Shown: positions 11,749 to 23,908 of the stretch, piece by piece
How positions within the stretch are numbered: position 1 is the stretch's first letter
Layout: each line of letters opens with the position of its first letter
Origin: Ulva prolifera
Lineage: Eukaryota; Chlorophyta; Ulvophyceae; Ulvales; Ulvaceae
Length of the DNA stretch: 64,000 nucleotides
Reading direction: 5' to 3'
Assembly: GCA_023078555.1 (NCBI GenBank)
Contig: CM041197.1
Location: forward strand, 310,001 to 374,000
Made by a program: the position numbers and the translations under genes
Notes under the pieces: generated by a model
Told to the model about the DNA's origin: nothing
The model's database searches: none
The model's input: the letters and a program-made list of their open reading frames with translations, nothing else

Positions 11749-11859
11749 GCATCCACCACCTCAACGCCTGTCGCCGTGCGACAGGGCCGCGCCCAACACA
11801 CCGCCACCCGAGGCCGCCTATCCTGGCCGCCCGATTGCCGGGGGCCGCCCCAGCTGTGA

Positions 11860-13050
11860 GGTGCATGCGCGATGTCACCGCACCACAGCAGGCCGCAGGT
11901 TTGCCGCATGCATCAAACTGCACCTCCTGTTCAGGTGCCGTGACAGTCATTCCGTACCACCCAAAATACCCTCAGACCTTGGCGGCGGGTGCAGCAGCCC
12001 ACCTTGAATGCGCGCACAGTCACTGTATGCACCATGCCATATACGACTGCTGCAACTGTAAGCCTCATACGCTCAACCTGTGAGTTTTTGGGCGGAGTAT
12101 CGGTCTGGGTTTGAGTCACCTGACGCGCTTGACTGCCGTAGATTTGCTGTTAGTAACTCGTAAATTTGCTGCTAGTAGCTCGGTATGCCTGTTGGGGTGT
12201 GACTTCCAGCGATGCCTAGTCCATGGTCGCAAAGTTGGTGCCATCTGTCACACCCCCCTCGAGGGTGGCTGGGCGTGATGCCTGCGCTCATCCGAGTCGA
12301 TGTCGGCGGTGTCTATGTTTGAACCGTTCAGAGTAGTGCATCATCGCAGTCTCCCCGACTTGCTTTGACTTTATCGCAGTCTCCCCGACTTGCTTTGACT
12401 TTCACAGATGGACAGCGTCGGGATGCAGCATGGGCACTTGCTGGCGACATGTTGACACAATTGTGGCAAGTTCTGACGTGGATGGCTGAGCCTGAAACAC
12501 TGGTACCGAGTGTATCATCCTTGCATTCAGGCCTGCAGTTTTGTCAACATAAGTCCTGAGGCCGGTGCATTTGCGCGGTGTTGCAGGCACTTCCAATGGT
12601 CGATGCGAAGTTCAGTTACAAAAGAGTGAACGGGAGAAAACAAACACTGAAACCGAATCTCATCCGAATCAAATGCAACATACACTCACACACACACGAA
12701 CACTACAACCGCACTCACAACTCAGTCCGGCAGGATCGCGTCCTCCAGGCCCGCATCATATCGCAACCCTGCGAAGTTCATAGTGCCACCTGTACACATG
12801 ATGGCATATGCATTGATTGTCGAGTCGATCCTGTCGTATCGGTGAAACAGAGCTATGTGACGAGAAAGCTTTCGTAAACACAGCATCTCTGTGCAAATTG
12901 AAATCTGTGCCCCACTGCAGGCCATGTGTATTGAGCTAGGTCGTTCATGCATGTATGCACCTGGTTTTCCCTCAGCCGCGCTTGAAAATCGGCCGTGTGT
13001 CTCGGCACGGCGCCACCTAGTCACTCACGCTGCTCGGCACCGCGCTGTGT
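11860..13050. other. Intergenic stretch with short tandem duplications
   Basis: No gene recognised. A 30-bp unit (atcgcagtctccccgacttg... followed by ctttgactt) is present twice in tandem at 12341-12400. A 22-bp unit around tttgctgttagtaactcg is imperfectly doubled at 12141-12183. CA-rich sequence occurs at 12680-12720. Confidence 0.5.
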
Positions 13051-13066
13051 GTTACACCGCGCTGTG

Positions 13067-13142
13067 CGTGGGTGTCTTGGTGTTTGCTTCGTCTGCTTGC
13101 TCCTTTCGCGGTGCTGCCCGACTTGCTGCCTTTGTCCTTGTA
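13067..13142 (+). mobile_element. Very short LINE 3' end with target-site duplication
   Basis: About 75 bp of the family's 3' end (gtgggtgtcttggtgtttgc ... tgcctttgtccttgtaac) is flanked on both sides by ACACCGCGCTGTGCG (13052-13066 and from about 13142). A further partial CACCGCGCTGTG copy lies just upstream. Confidence 0.8.
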
Positions 13143-14076
13143 ACACCGCGCTGTGCGGCTGCCGATTGCGCCGACCTTCGAGTCGCCGAACTGGCTGTAT
13201 GAAAGCATTGACCAACCGAGATGTTGAGAGGAACTCAATAGAGCATGTCGGCCTGTCGAGCCACACCACAATGATCACCCGGACCACGTCCAGCACGCTG
13301 CTCATCAAATCCGATCAATCTGCTGTATTGTCTGATCCGCACACTTGTGCTTGGGTGACGTGGCCGTTCACTAGCGCAAGCCATCTCGAGATATATCTCT
13401 GAGATAGCTATCCAAAACGCCGCGCTATCCAAAACGCCGCGGCGGCCGCAAGTGCCATCTCGAGCCAACGGCGCCGTCGGCGACGGATCGTCGCACTAAT
13501 GGTGGGCGTCAAGATATCACGCACGCATGTCCACCTGAGGCGCCCGCCATATGCATTGCGCTCAAGTTCTGGCCGTATACGGACCTCGCCTCAAGTGCGA
13601 GGTAGACCCCTCAAGCCACACGCACCATGCGCGTGGCTCCGTGTGCGCGAGCGTATGTTCCGTCCAAGACTGGAGCCGGCGGCCGATGCAGTGCAGATCG
13701 AGGATGTCCAGTATTATTCGAGGAGTCTGCCTCATCGACGCCGCAGCTTCTTGTGCAGTGTGTCGGAAGATGGACAGCCACAGCTATCTCTAGAGATAGC
13801 CACAACGCACTGGCTTTGACAGATCTAGATCTCGTTCGGTTCTGTTTGATCGCACCAGCAATCATCGCACTCGCAAACTCGCGCTGTGCATGGGGCAGGT
13901 GCGTAGTACGTGCCGAGACGTACCTCGCACCAAATTTCCGGCGCCCTGCATGCGGTCAAGCTTTTTGTGCACAGTCGTGCATTTCCGGCAGCCAACTGCG
14001 AGCTAGCAACGCATGCATGGCGAAGCCGGCCCTTACCCGTGCAGCTGCAACCCCGTGCGATGCAGTTCCGCTCCGG

Positions 14077-14086
14077 CAATATATAC
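14077..14086 (+). promoter_or_regulatory. TATA box of the heme peroxidase gene
   Basis: CAATATATAC lies about 170 bp upstream of the peroxidase ATG at 14253, in sequence without other features. It is followed by a C/T/A-rich leader with no upstream ATG in the last 150 bp before 14253. The position implies transcription starting near 14105-14115. Confidence 0.55.
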
Positions 14087-14252
14087 CAACGCCTGAGACA
14101 CAGTCATCATCCACCCCAGATCATCTACATCTCATTCACATCCTCTGGAGTCGACTCCATCACCTTCAACACCTTCCCTGCCTGGAATCCGACTCACAAC
14201 CTCCACGTCCAGTTGTCTACACAACTGGCAGCTTCTCCGTAGAATTCAGACC

Positions 14253-16523
14253 ATGCTCAAGTCAGCTGCATTTGCAGTCGGCCTGCTGGCCATCTGCCAG
14301 GGCGCCGCAGCGCAGCGCACCTTCTCGGCAGATGCTGCTGTTGCGACCGACAACAGCGGAGAGGCGGGGAACGCCCCGGGGGCGCTCAACACCGCCGCCG
14401 AGGAGGTCAGCGGGGGGAACACCGTCGAGCTGGAGAGGCAGGAGCTCGTGCCTGTGTCGACTCTGCCCCGCACCTGCGACTGCCTCGCTGCCACCACCGT
14501 GGTGCGCAACGAACAACTTGTCCCTTCCGGTTAACCATTACACAGACCAACGTTGGTCTGTGTAATGAACAGCGCTGTAGGCTTGCACAGCAGCCGTTGA
14601 CCAGCTTTCTCAATTGTGTCAACACAGCTATCACATACTGAATGCAAATTTGCACTCGGAGATTGTTTGCTGAAAATGTTATGATGAACTGCATTACGAG
14701 AGGAGTTCCGGCAGTGAAGTTTGCTGTTTACCTTGTTTCCTCCAGCATCTGTTGATGAGAAATGTGCACACCTGCATGCATACACGGTGTATTCACAGGC
14801 TTGAGATTGTGATATAAACATTGACCAGGGCTGGCAATGCAGGAGGTAGACGACATCAGGGGCATCAGCAACGAGTTTGCAGCGAACGGCAACGCCAAGA
14901 GCTCTGCCGGCCTCTCCAACATGGTCTGGGGCTTCGGCCAGTTCCTCGGTGCGCCCCCACACGCATGTCCTCCATGCAGTAGCATTTGCAAAGCCGATGG
15001 CCTTGATCGGTGACCGTGTCGATCCTGGTTCTGTCAATTTCAATGAATATCCTGCCGAAGCAGCAGGCACGCCTGCGTGCACCCCGCCACACAGCATGCA
15101 TGCATGCATGTGCACGAGCCACCATGACCCACGTGACACTATGCAGACCACGACCTTGCACTCACGATCGAGGACGAGCGGGGGCCCACCATTGAGGTGG
15201 AGGCCGTCATGGAGGGCGACCCCATGGAGCTGCACCGCGCCGTCACCACCTTCCGCCGCGGCTGCCGCACCACCCTCAACGTCCACACCGGCCTCGTTGA
15301 CGCCGGCCCCGTCTACGGCACCGACGAGGCGTACATCCAGAACACCCTCCGCGAGCCAGACACCTGCCGCATGCGCGTGGCTGATGGGGACTTCCTGCCG
15401 TTGACGACCTCCGCCGACGGCGACGGCCGCTTCTTCTTCATCGCGGGCGACGTGCGGGTGTCGGAGCACGCGTTCCTGGCGTCGCAGCACACCGTGTGGG
15501 TGCGCGAGCACAACCGCATCTGTGAAGAGGTCGACGAGGACCCTGCACTCGCCGGGATGTCCCAGGACGAGAAGTTTGACCTCGTGCGGGAGGTGGTGCG
15601 CGCCAAGTTCCAGCAGGTCGTCCTCACGGAGTTCCTGCCGGCGCTCGGCATCACACAGGCCGACCTCGAGGGCGCGGAGCGGCTGATCAACACCCCTGAC
15701 GTGTCCGTGGAGTTCAGCATGGCGTACCGGCTGGGACATGACCTCATTGGGAACGACGTCGGCGGGATCGACATCGCCGGGGCGTTCAACGCAGAGAACT
15801 TCCTCCTGGACAAGTCTGGCCCCGCAGGCAACCCGACCGTGACGTACAAGTCCAACGCCAACAGCCTGATCAGCAATATCATGCTGCAGCTGTCCACCAC
15901 CTCCGCCAACGAGATTGACGGCAAGCTGTCCGACGCGCTGCGCAACTTCCTCTTCGGCCGCGACATGGCGGAGGACCTCGCAGGCCGCAACATCTTCCGC
16001 GGCCGCGAGCTCGGAGTGCCGACGTATGCTGGCGTTGCGCAGTGCTTTGGCCTCGAGCATGACGCTACGGTGCGGCTTTCACCCCACAACATACCCCATG
16101 CCCCAGATATTTTCTTTGCTCTAAGCATGTCCTGTCGATGATCTGCCGGACCTGCATAATGGACACAGTACTACCAACCTACGGGCCATACTTTCCTTCC
16201 CAATATAGCCGTTCTCGGTCAGCAGCTGTCAGTATCCAGAGTCTCACTGGCACAGCGGTATGCAGGTGGAGGCAGAGACTCCCGACCTGTGGCTCGGCCT
16301 GCTGCGTGAGCCCAAGGCCGCCGGCTCTCCCCTCCCCCCCACCCTCCGCGCCGTCCTCGTCGAGCAGTTCCACCGCAGCTTCTTCGGCCCCGGCGGCTTC
16401 TACTGGCGCCGCAACGTGGAAGCGATCGGGGCCTTCCGCGACGAGGTCGAGGGCAGCACGTACGCCGCCATCATCTCCGCCAACACCGGCGCCTCCGTCT
16501 CCGGCAACGTCTTCCTCACCTAG
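14253..16523 (+). CDS. Animal-type heme peroxidase (peroxidasin/peroxinectin-like), secreted
   Basis: The four-exon model is 14253-14501, 14843-14948, 15147-16069 and 16266-16523, in frame throughout and about 510 residues long. Donors are GTGCGC/GTGCGG and acceptors ATGCAG. The first exon encodes a signal peptide (MLKSAAFAVGLLAICQGAAA) and a short acidic pro-region. Family hallmarks: the distal His in WGFGQFLDHDL, split by an intron at the D codon; the catalytic Arg in VREHNRICEE after the conserved RVSEHAFLASQHTVW run; the proximal His in YRLGHDLIG; GRELGVPTYAGV; and DLWLGLLREP with QFHRSFFGPGGFYWRRN near the C-terminus. The family oxidises halides or phenolic substrates with H2O2. This one should act outside the cell or in the secretory pathway. 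The exon 1 donor is the least certain choice (14499 and 14519 also keep the frame). The region before exon 2 is shorter than in animal relatives. Confidence 0.9.
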
Positions 16524-18290
16524 ACGTTGCCTGACATGTCGGTGACATCACCGACACACACACCTGTATTTCTCACAGGTGTGGCGGCGGAGGAGCATTC
16601 ATGCATGCATGAGCTTCGCCAGGCTCCTCACAGCCCCTGGAGCATGCTCTATGCGACACGCATGACAGGCATGTATGTTTTTGCGCCGCATCACCCGATG
16701 ACGAGCCGATGCAGGCCTCACAGATGTAGCTCTGGTGTGCTCTGCACGGCGCAGAGGGCAGTAGGTAGAAGGGCAGTTACGTAGAGTACAGACCGTCTTG
16801 GGTATAAGTCCGGATGCAGGTGTCCGGCACCACACTTTTCGTTTCAGCTTTCAGGCAGTGTTTCTTCGCTGCGCCTCTTGCGACAATTGTTCATCCGCAG
16901 AGGCCTACTTCCTTTCTTGGAAGCATGGGCTCGGCCTGGGGCAACCTAGTCGGTGAAGTGCTCTTGTGAGGAGTGCTCACACAATTACATGTTGAACTAT
17001 GATCAGATAAGATGACAGACTGTAACCTTATCGTCAATGAATCGTCAGAGTATGGATGCTTTCCCCATTCTGACTCTGCAGAGTGTGTGGAGAAGACATG
17101 CGCAATTGACCAGCACGTCTGTTGTCTTGTATCTGTGAAATCCTCCAGGCCAAGCCTGGCCTTGGATCCCGGGATTTGTGAGTCACACCAACTCAGCCCC
17201 TTGATCACATGCCGTGACTCATCACGTGTTCGCCTGCCACGCCTACACACTGCCTGGCCAACACTGCCTCTTCCTTGTGGCATGATTGCGACGCTTCGCA
17301 GTCGCACAGCGCCATGCATGCGCAGTCACATGAACCTGGGCCCCAATCACTTGGTGACCTCAAAAGACCCCAGTCACTGGCTCTAGCTCTGACTCATCCT
17401 CTGTAGCAGTCCCAGGTGTAGCGGCATGCGCCCCTCCCGCGCAAACACATCAATAAACACACCCCACCTTCAGCTACCAAAATCGTTACTTGTTTGCGCC
17501 CAAGTCCCTGCACGCGCCACTGATGCGGCAGATCTACAGCGCATCCTCTTGGCCTGTTCTTGGCCTATGCATGGTGCCGCGCCGGGTCGCAGCCCCCAAC
17601 CCCCTCTAGGCCTCTACCTTCCATAGACGCAGAATGTTCGCCCCATCCCTTTACCATTGTCTGTGTGAAAGCCGGGCCGGCGCAGCCTGTCATCGCCTCA
17701 TCTGCGGTCCCTGGGCCGTGAGATATCTAGAGTTATACACACAGTGCGCTTGACCTTCCATGCGTGCTGTGCACAACATTACCATTTTACTGTGTGATTC
17801 TGTTGGTATGACAGAGCTGCTGTCGAAGTAGCTTGCGGTGGACTGGACAGGGCGCTCATCCGAAGCCTGATGCTGTGCACGCGTTGCAATACATGAGCCA
17901 AGCTGTCAGTGACCGCCATGCATATGGATCTGAGATCTGCACATGGCGACGTGGCATTGCTGACCGCTCAGGTGCAGGCATCTGCTTTAATATTGGAACG
18001 AAATGGATGCATTCCAGACGGTAGCTAAGCCACCTGCAGCTGTCGCGGGACAGCCTTCCAGCCGTGCAACCGCTCGTGTACGCGCCCAACATGCTACGAT
18101 ATATAATAATGGGATTTCGCGGGCCCTGCTCAATCATTGATGATACCCGCCCCCCCGCGGATGCGCAAAGTTGCACGCCAACTAGACACGCGCCAATTGC
18201 AGAGCACTCTGCAGCTTCCTCCGAATACGCTGCATATGTAGCGCGCAGCTGCAGACCGCAGGCTTAAGCTACTGTAGATGTAGATGGGCT
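16524..18290. other. Intergenic stretch, no gene recognised
   Basis: Downstream of the peroxidase stop there is no recognisable coding sequence for about 1.8 kb. AT content rises after 16.8 kb. Frames up to 140 codons exist on both strands but lack domains and exon-like borders. Confidence 0.5.
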
Positions 18291-18308
18291 CAACGTCTGT
18301 ACCTACCC

Positions 18309-18480
18309 CCGCCCTTATTTTGCCCTTAGAAAGTGACATGTCGCCCTTACTGTCGCCCTTAGATTTCGCCCTTATTTGGGGTGGCACTTTTTGAAGCCTA
18401 ATTAAGGGCGGCATGATTTAACGAATGGCAAAAGTAAGGGCGACATGTGAATCATTATTCCGGCAATACTGTAAGGGCGG
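18309..18480. repeat. Inverted array of GCCCTTA / TAAGGGC motifs
   Basis: GCCCTTA occurs five times between 18309 and 18375. Its complement TAAGGGCG occurs three times between 18400 and 18480. A perfect 15-bp pair, ACATGTCGCCCTTAC and GTAAGGGCGACATGT, sits at about 18337-18351 and 18433-18447. The segment can fold into a hairpin and looks like the end or whole of a small non-coding element. Confidence 0.75.
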
Positions 18481-18728
18481 AGCCCCCTTAATTGACCATT
18501 TTATTTATTAACATAATCGGGCGCCCGCCCTTCTGAGGCAGGTACGCTGAACCAGATATGCTACGGCGGATCCGCTCTACCCACAAGGGCGGGGAGCATC
18601 CGCCGTAAAAAAAAAGTGCCCACGCACAGCTGATGCGGATTGGCTGCACGGTCTGCACCATCCGCATCAACCAGCAGTGTGGTGCACCTGCGTGTGGCAT
18701 GATGCTGCAACGAGCGGGATGCAATCGA

Positions 18729-18881
18729 GGCCGTTGGCTTGTGCGTGACGAGGGATGTGCTGCACCACATCCCACGACACGCACGAGCCTGCGGACATGA
18801 TTAATGCAATCGAATCCGCTGGCTTCTGCGTGACGAGGGATGTGCTGCAGCACATCCCTCGTCACGCACAAGCCAACGGCC
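18729..18881. repeat. Palindromic repeat cluster with a perfect 36-bp inverted repeat
   Basis: The 36 bases at 18729-18764 (beginning GGCCGTTGGCTTGTGCGTGA) recur exactly as reverse complement at 18846-18881. The central repeat at 18821-18847 forms, with 18848-18874, a 54-bp palindrome with one mismatch per arm and no spacer. Three copies of the core GTGACGAGGGATGTGCTGC therefore occur in two orientations. It resembles a foldback/MITE-like element, and no ORF is needed to explain it. Confidence 0.85.
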
Positions 18882-18907
18882 ATGGTTGCTGCACGTCCAT
18901 GTGACGG

Positions 18908-20120
18908 TTGATCCGCCTCGTTGAATTGCATGCCGAAACAAGGTCAAGAGTCATCAAGGTCAAGAGTCTGTCAATAAACACAGGCTTCGCTTCTTGTTGC
19001 ATCGTTAGGCTCCAGTCCGATGACGGCGTCTTGCAACTCGCTGACGTTGTGTGTCTCAATGGCCATGTCAGCGCGTTTTGCCACTTGTACCCGTTCTATG
19101 AACCTGCAGTACGGATGTATTGTCAGACTGAAGGATAGAATGCAACGAAATCATGGCACGTGACTCAGTTGTGACAGTGGTGAACCTCGTTCCGCATTCA
19201 CGACATGACAGGTTACTTGACGTGAGAATATGCGTTGATGGTGGCTCGCACCATCCTTGAATCGTTGAATGCCTCTTCCTGTCTCACGCTTCGTACAGTT
19301 CGTGCCTGTTCTCCTGTCGGTTCTGGTACCTGCGGTCCACCGCGCAATCAAACCAGTCGCCACTGTTACAACGCTGCAGCGATCATCCACGGCCTGGTCA
19401 CGTTGGACGGTGTAGGTTACATATGTGTTTGACTGTCCCAGGCACTATGGTATTGTGGCCTGCGGCAACTACAAGCCACCATCAACGAAACTAACACCGT
19501 GCAACCTCGCATCCAACGTCGAATTGCCGGCAGTCAGCGCTGGCGAGACTTACAAAAGCCTGCAGGTGCTTTTGTGCGTGGTCTCAACAGGCAGATCGAC
19601 TGTGGATGTGGCGTATCAGGAACAACAACGGGGTCGGCATTGTGTTCCTACCTCGGTCAGACACACCTGCACCGGCAGCATGGAAATGTAGGTACTGTAC
19701 CTTGCTTGTGTGTTGATTGGCCGACGTCTCTCGGGCTAGCATCTGCGCCGTTTTAGTTACCGAACGCGCAGGTCCGTTGACCGTGGAGACGCTGACGAGA
19801 ATTGATGCGGTTCGATATACGTGAAACTCAAGAGCCATTACAAGCAGACAAAGTGACAGGCTTGCCGGATAGGCGTGCATGATGAAGTGTCAACATGACA
19901 CTGCGAGCGGGGCCACAACGGTGCAGTACACTGTCGCGCTTTGGAGGTCCAAGCCACCCTCGATACGTCGTGCGCGTGCACCGAACATCCATCAAGCTGC
20001 CGGCGATCGCACGCACACGATCATCGACCTAAAAATCGAGTTGGTTGATGTGTATGAGTGGACATGTCATTCATTGCTGATTTTGGGGACCTCCGTTACT
20101 GCTCAACGCTGATTCCAGTG
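18908..20120 (+). other. Possible upstream exons of the 20-23.6 kb block
   Basis: Open plus-strand stretches have fairly ordinary protein composition: 18908-19138 (QLADVVCLNGHVSAFCHLYP) and 19499-19756 (RIQRRIAGSQRWRDLQKPAG). They could be exons of the gene block that follows. I see no domain and no decisive splice sites. Confidence 0.25.
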
Positions 20121-20147
20121 CCTCGCGCCTGCTTGCTGTTCCTGATT

Positions 20148-23100
20148 ATGGCTTCGATAGTGTTCTCCTCACCTGGTCGCCCTGGTAGTCGGGGCGATTT
20201 TTCAAATGACAGTGGCTCGGACGGAGAAGACGATGTGGCTCCTGCGACTGGCACTGCGGATCAAGGGTTCACGGCTGCAGCCATGTACAAGTTGTGGACA
20301 GAGGACGTCTGCACGATATTGCTCGAGTTAGGTCTTAACACGGATGATATGCCTATGATGATAGAGGCAGCTCAATCTGTGTGTCACCGCATGATTCACT
20401 GGATTGAAACCTCACCCCAGGTACCTGTACTTGCCTTGTCACTCTCGCCATCCCCCTGTGTGGCCCACTGCTTTGCAGAAGACAGTTGACAAGTGTCTCA
20501 ATTAGCTCAGTCATTGCAGTCGATGAGGTGCTAATCTAGGGTGTCTGCCGGCGCAGGGAGTTCCGCGTGAAGACGTCATGCGCCAAAAGTTCAAGGTAGT
20601 GATCAACAGTTGCAGCACTAGGCTGCATATGTATGTGGGTGCCTTTTCGGCGCCAACGCCAGCATCCCTCTTGGCGGGCTGTGACAAACTGCTGCGTGGG
20701 TTGTGCGAGCCTGGTGGATTTTTCGAGGACCTCACAAAACGCCTGTTTGGTGTGTCCGCCACTGATGTTTTGCGTGTTATTCCAAGCGTTGCTCCCACCG
20801 GTGCTTCCACCCATGCGTCCCTACCGCTTTGTGGTGGGGGGGGGGGGGGAGGGGGGGGGGTGATTCTGCGGCAACTGCTGGCGACACCTTCACCACTGGA
20901 GCTGCTGCCCCTCCACTTGACACATGCCTAGGTCCGATGCGGTCTCTTCCGACTGGGCTGTCCATCGTTCAAAAGGCAGGTTGTCACGGGCACATTCAGT
21001 TTGGATTCAGTGATCCGACTCAGCTCGGTCTTCTCCTTGCATCGGTCGTGAATGTCAACTTGACCTGGGAAGAGAAGAAGCCCAACACGTCCCCTGTCAT
21101 ACTGAGTGCGATCAATGAGATCAAACGGCACCCGCTGTTCTCGCTGCGCCGGACTTACAATGACAAAGTCGAACCCGCTGCATGGTGCGGGATTGCAGCT
21201 TGTTACGTGACTGGATATTGTTGCTGCCGACTGGAGTATGTCCACTTCCCCTCTAATGAGCTGTCGCCGAACATAGTAAACCGTGTTTCCAGGTTCAGGT
21301 CATCTGCGCAGATTTCCCTGGCTGTGGTGTACCTTATTGGACAGCGTCAGTTGTTCACACATGGCGTGTGCTCGCAGCTGCCACCTGTCGTGTGGGCCAT
21401 ATTATTCGGTGCCATGACAGATTCCTCCGGTTTGTGTCCAGAGACAAAGTTCTACCCTCAAATGGTGCGTCATAGCTTCATGATTAAGATGCACCGGCAT
21501 CAATGCGTCACCAGCCAACCTTCCTGTACTGAATGTGTAGGTACACCGGCTTTCAGCAGAGGACATTGGTATGCTGACTGCATCTACTCTGTCTGAATCA
21601 TTGCGAGCCGCACAGGGTGTGGTCCCAGATGGTTGTAAGACCCAATTTCCAGATTATTTCAAATACTTGCTTTTTACGAGTGTCAAGACTACTCCAGTGG
21701 AACATTTGTTCGACAGGTTGAAGGAGCAACTCCAGAGTAATATTCTCTTTCCTTGGCTGTGCAATGTTGCGCTGCTGTGGGTGACATGACCTAGAAACTA
21801 ACGAAAATGTTGTGCCTGTATAGATCTAACCCACAATTTCAAGGAATATGCTTGCCAACAGGTGATGCGCCAGGCTCCAATCGCTACGGTTCGCAATGCG
21901 CTGAATGAGAAGGGTGCGGGGGGACCAGTCACTATCCCCGAGATGCTGGACGCCATGGAAACCAAGGCTGTGGCTGATCGCGAGAAGCAAAGCAAGGATC
22001 CCATCCTGAAGTTGGCCTCAAGAGTGTACCCTGAGGGCGAGCTTCGAGCAGCTGGTGTGCGGCCATTCTGGTGTTGGCACTGCCTCATGATTTTGGTCTC
22101 AGACTGTACATGCGCTCCAACGGCTCTATACCTGGTCCAGCAGTGTTCGGTTTCATGTAGACCACTGCATGCTCGAGGCCGACCTCCTCGCTCAGGCTTT
22201 GCACGGGATTTTCTCCAACGGTGACGATGGTATCTTGGCCGGGCCCATGGTCCTGCTCATGCTTGCGTGGCTGACCAAACAAACTGACAAGATTCAGGTG
22301 GTGACTACACTTGATGAAGGCGGTCACCAGCCGGTCCGTGCTATCCTAGCTACTGGTCGTGATGGGTGGTGCCCACCCACACTATCATTCTCAGTGCTGT
22401 GTTGGGGTCTGACGCAGGTGCGGCACTCATGGATGCTGAGTACTGTTTGTGGCGATAAACGTGCAAACTACAGCAAACTACATGCAATGGATTTCTTGCA
22501 GGTAGTCAAGATTGTGTGTGGGGGGGGTGCCCAGAATAACTCAGATGTTCCCTTGCATAACGGGGTGATTTGTTATGCCTATGCTGTCCTTCGCGGGGCT
22601 GATCCCCGAACGAAGGATTCAATCGTGCAGACGCTGATTCCCGAGTGGGACCCAGATGCTGAGATATTATCAGACGTTGGCCGACTGTTATATGCCCATG
22701 CTCTGGATGGCAGGCACACAAACGCAATCCAGCTTCTGCCAATGCCAGCGGACTTCTCTTGTTGGTGTGCAGAGGCGTTGCATCCTGACACTTACACTGG
22801 CGTCTTGCAGATCAAGCTGTCAGCCTCATCAAATGACTCCACCGCGCCGGCCAATGACAATTCTACCGAAGTGACGTGTCCAGCCACGACCTCTCATAGG
22901 GATTCTACCAGCCCGTTGGCTCTGGTCAACGCTCCCCCGCCAACCGGAGACTCCGACAACATGGTGGCGGCTTCCGTTGCTGCCCCTGCCGCACAGTTCG
23001 TGAAGATGGCGCTCAGTGGTACGCCCTTGACATCAGCTCAGCACACTGTCCATGTCTCACTCCAGTCACCTGGTGGTGTACGGCAGCTGTTGTCGAATGT

Positions 23101-23649
23101 GCTTCTTCTTTGAACTTCTGCAGTGCGTTTGACTGCCACGTACATACATCAGTATTGTATTGGCCTGACTCGACCTCTGTCATGGCGAGCCTTCCGGGGT
23201 ATTGATCGCTTCGCACTGTTGCGACAAGAGGCGCTTACTAGCAGTCATATCAAGTTTTGATAGCTTTTGCAGACATCCTAGACCTTCAACCCGGCGATGG
23301 TGACAGTGGCGATGAGGCCGACCAAGGTCCTCGCAAGACCAAGACCCTGAAGACAATGGCCTCTGTTCTGCGTGGCCGCTTTGGACGCAATAGCCGTCAT
23401 CGCAGTACACGGGCTCTGCATGCTCACACCAATTACCTCAGGAAGTCAGTGAAGAAATTGATGACGCAGGCGAAAGGAGCTACTGGCCCCGACGAGCGGG
23501 AGAGGATCCTGAAAAGAGCTCGAAGCATCACCCAGGGATGTGATGCGATGACAGCCTATCACGCTAGTAGGGGAGGGGCGTCCATTGCCTTCCTGGAGTG
23601 GATCCGGGCAGCCAAGGCCAGTTGGCCGTGGCCAGGATACGGACCGTGA
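20148..23649 (+). CDS. Uncharacterised multi-exon coding block
   Basis: An ATG at 20148 opens an acidic exon (ASIVFSSPGRPGSRGDFSND) ending at 20420 with a phase-0 GT donor. The next exon starts at 20557 (GVPREDVMRQKFKVVINS). Further open, intron-bounded stretches follow at about 20930-21590 (DPTQLGLLLASVVNVNLTWE), 21600-21750 (TTPVEHLFDRLKEQLQSNIL), 21860-22060, 22160-22310 (ADLLAQALHGIFSNGDDGIL), 22500-23113 and 23257-23649. The last encodes a basic protein segment (DQGPRKTKTLKTMASVLRGR). The composition is that of real proteins, but I recognise no domain. A homopolymer G tract at about 20835-20860 makes frame continuity there uncertain. The protease gene downstream on the same strand suggests one unit, either a large host gene or the cargo of a DNA transposon. 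Both are open. Confidence 0.45.
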
Positions 23650-23908
23650 TTTGGCTCAGCGGTTCTGCTTTAATGTTAGAATGGTGACTGTACTGCCGAT
23701 GGCTGGTGACTGTTGTACCGCTTTCAAAATGTTTGTAATGCTATTTTGCAGTGTCAATGTCAAAAGAGGATGAGCCTTCTCTACTCCATGAACCTGATGA
23801 TAGTATTATCCAGCGTGCACAGTTAGATTCACGACATATTAGTGCTGTTTATCTGACTCGAGTTTTACAGTGAGTATTACAAGTGACATCAGCCTGGGGC
23901 GTGGCTCC

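Larger units (their letters stand above)
9751..11849 (-). mobile_element. 5'-truncated LINE (minus strand), interrupted by a second LINE
   Basis: The 3' end reads rightward as tcacaaggataaagc...ggcagc...gcgaaag at 9751-9950, then a CA-rich 3' UTR. The same element resumes at about 11750-11849 with the part that follows in the uninterrupted copy at 44.67-45.31 kb (cgacagggcc...gcccgattgccggggg). It is flanked by CCAGGTGTG (9742-9750) and CCAGCTGTG (11850-11858), a target-site duplication with one mismatch. The intervening 9953-11748 is a later insertion. As in the other copies here, only the 3' few hundred bases were integrated, typical of target-primed reverse transcription. Confidence 0.75.

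Noticed and set aside
15313-16128. Minus-strand ORF opposite the peroxidase exon 3
   Set aside because: High GC keeps the opposite frame open. All conserved haem-peroxidase motifs are on the plus strand.
18488-18931. 147-codon minus ORF with repeated CVTRDVLQHIPRHA-like segments
   Set aside because: The repetition comes from the palindromic DNA repeats. No independent sign of coding.
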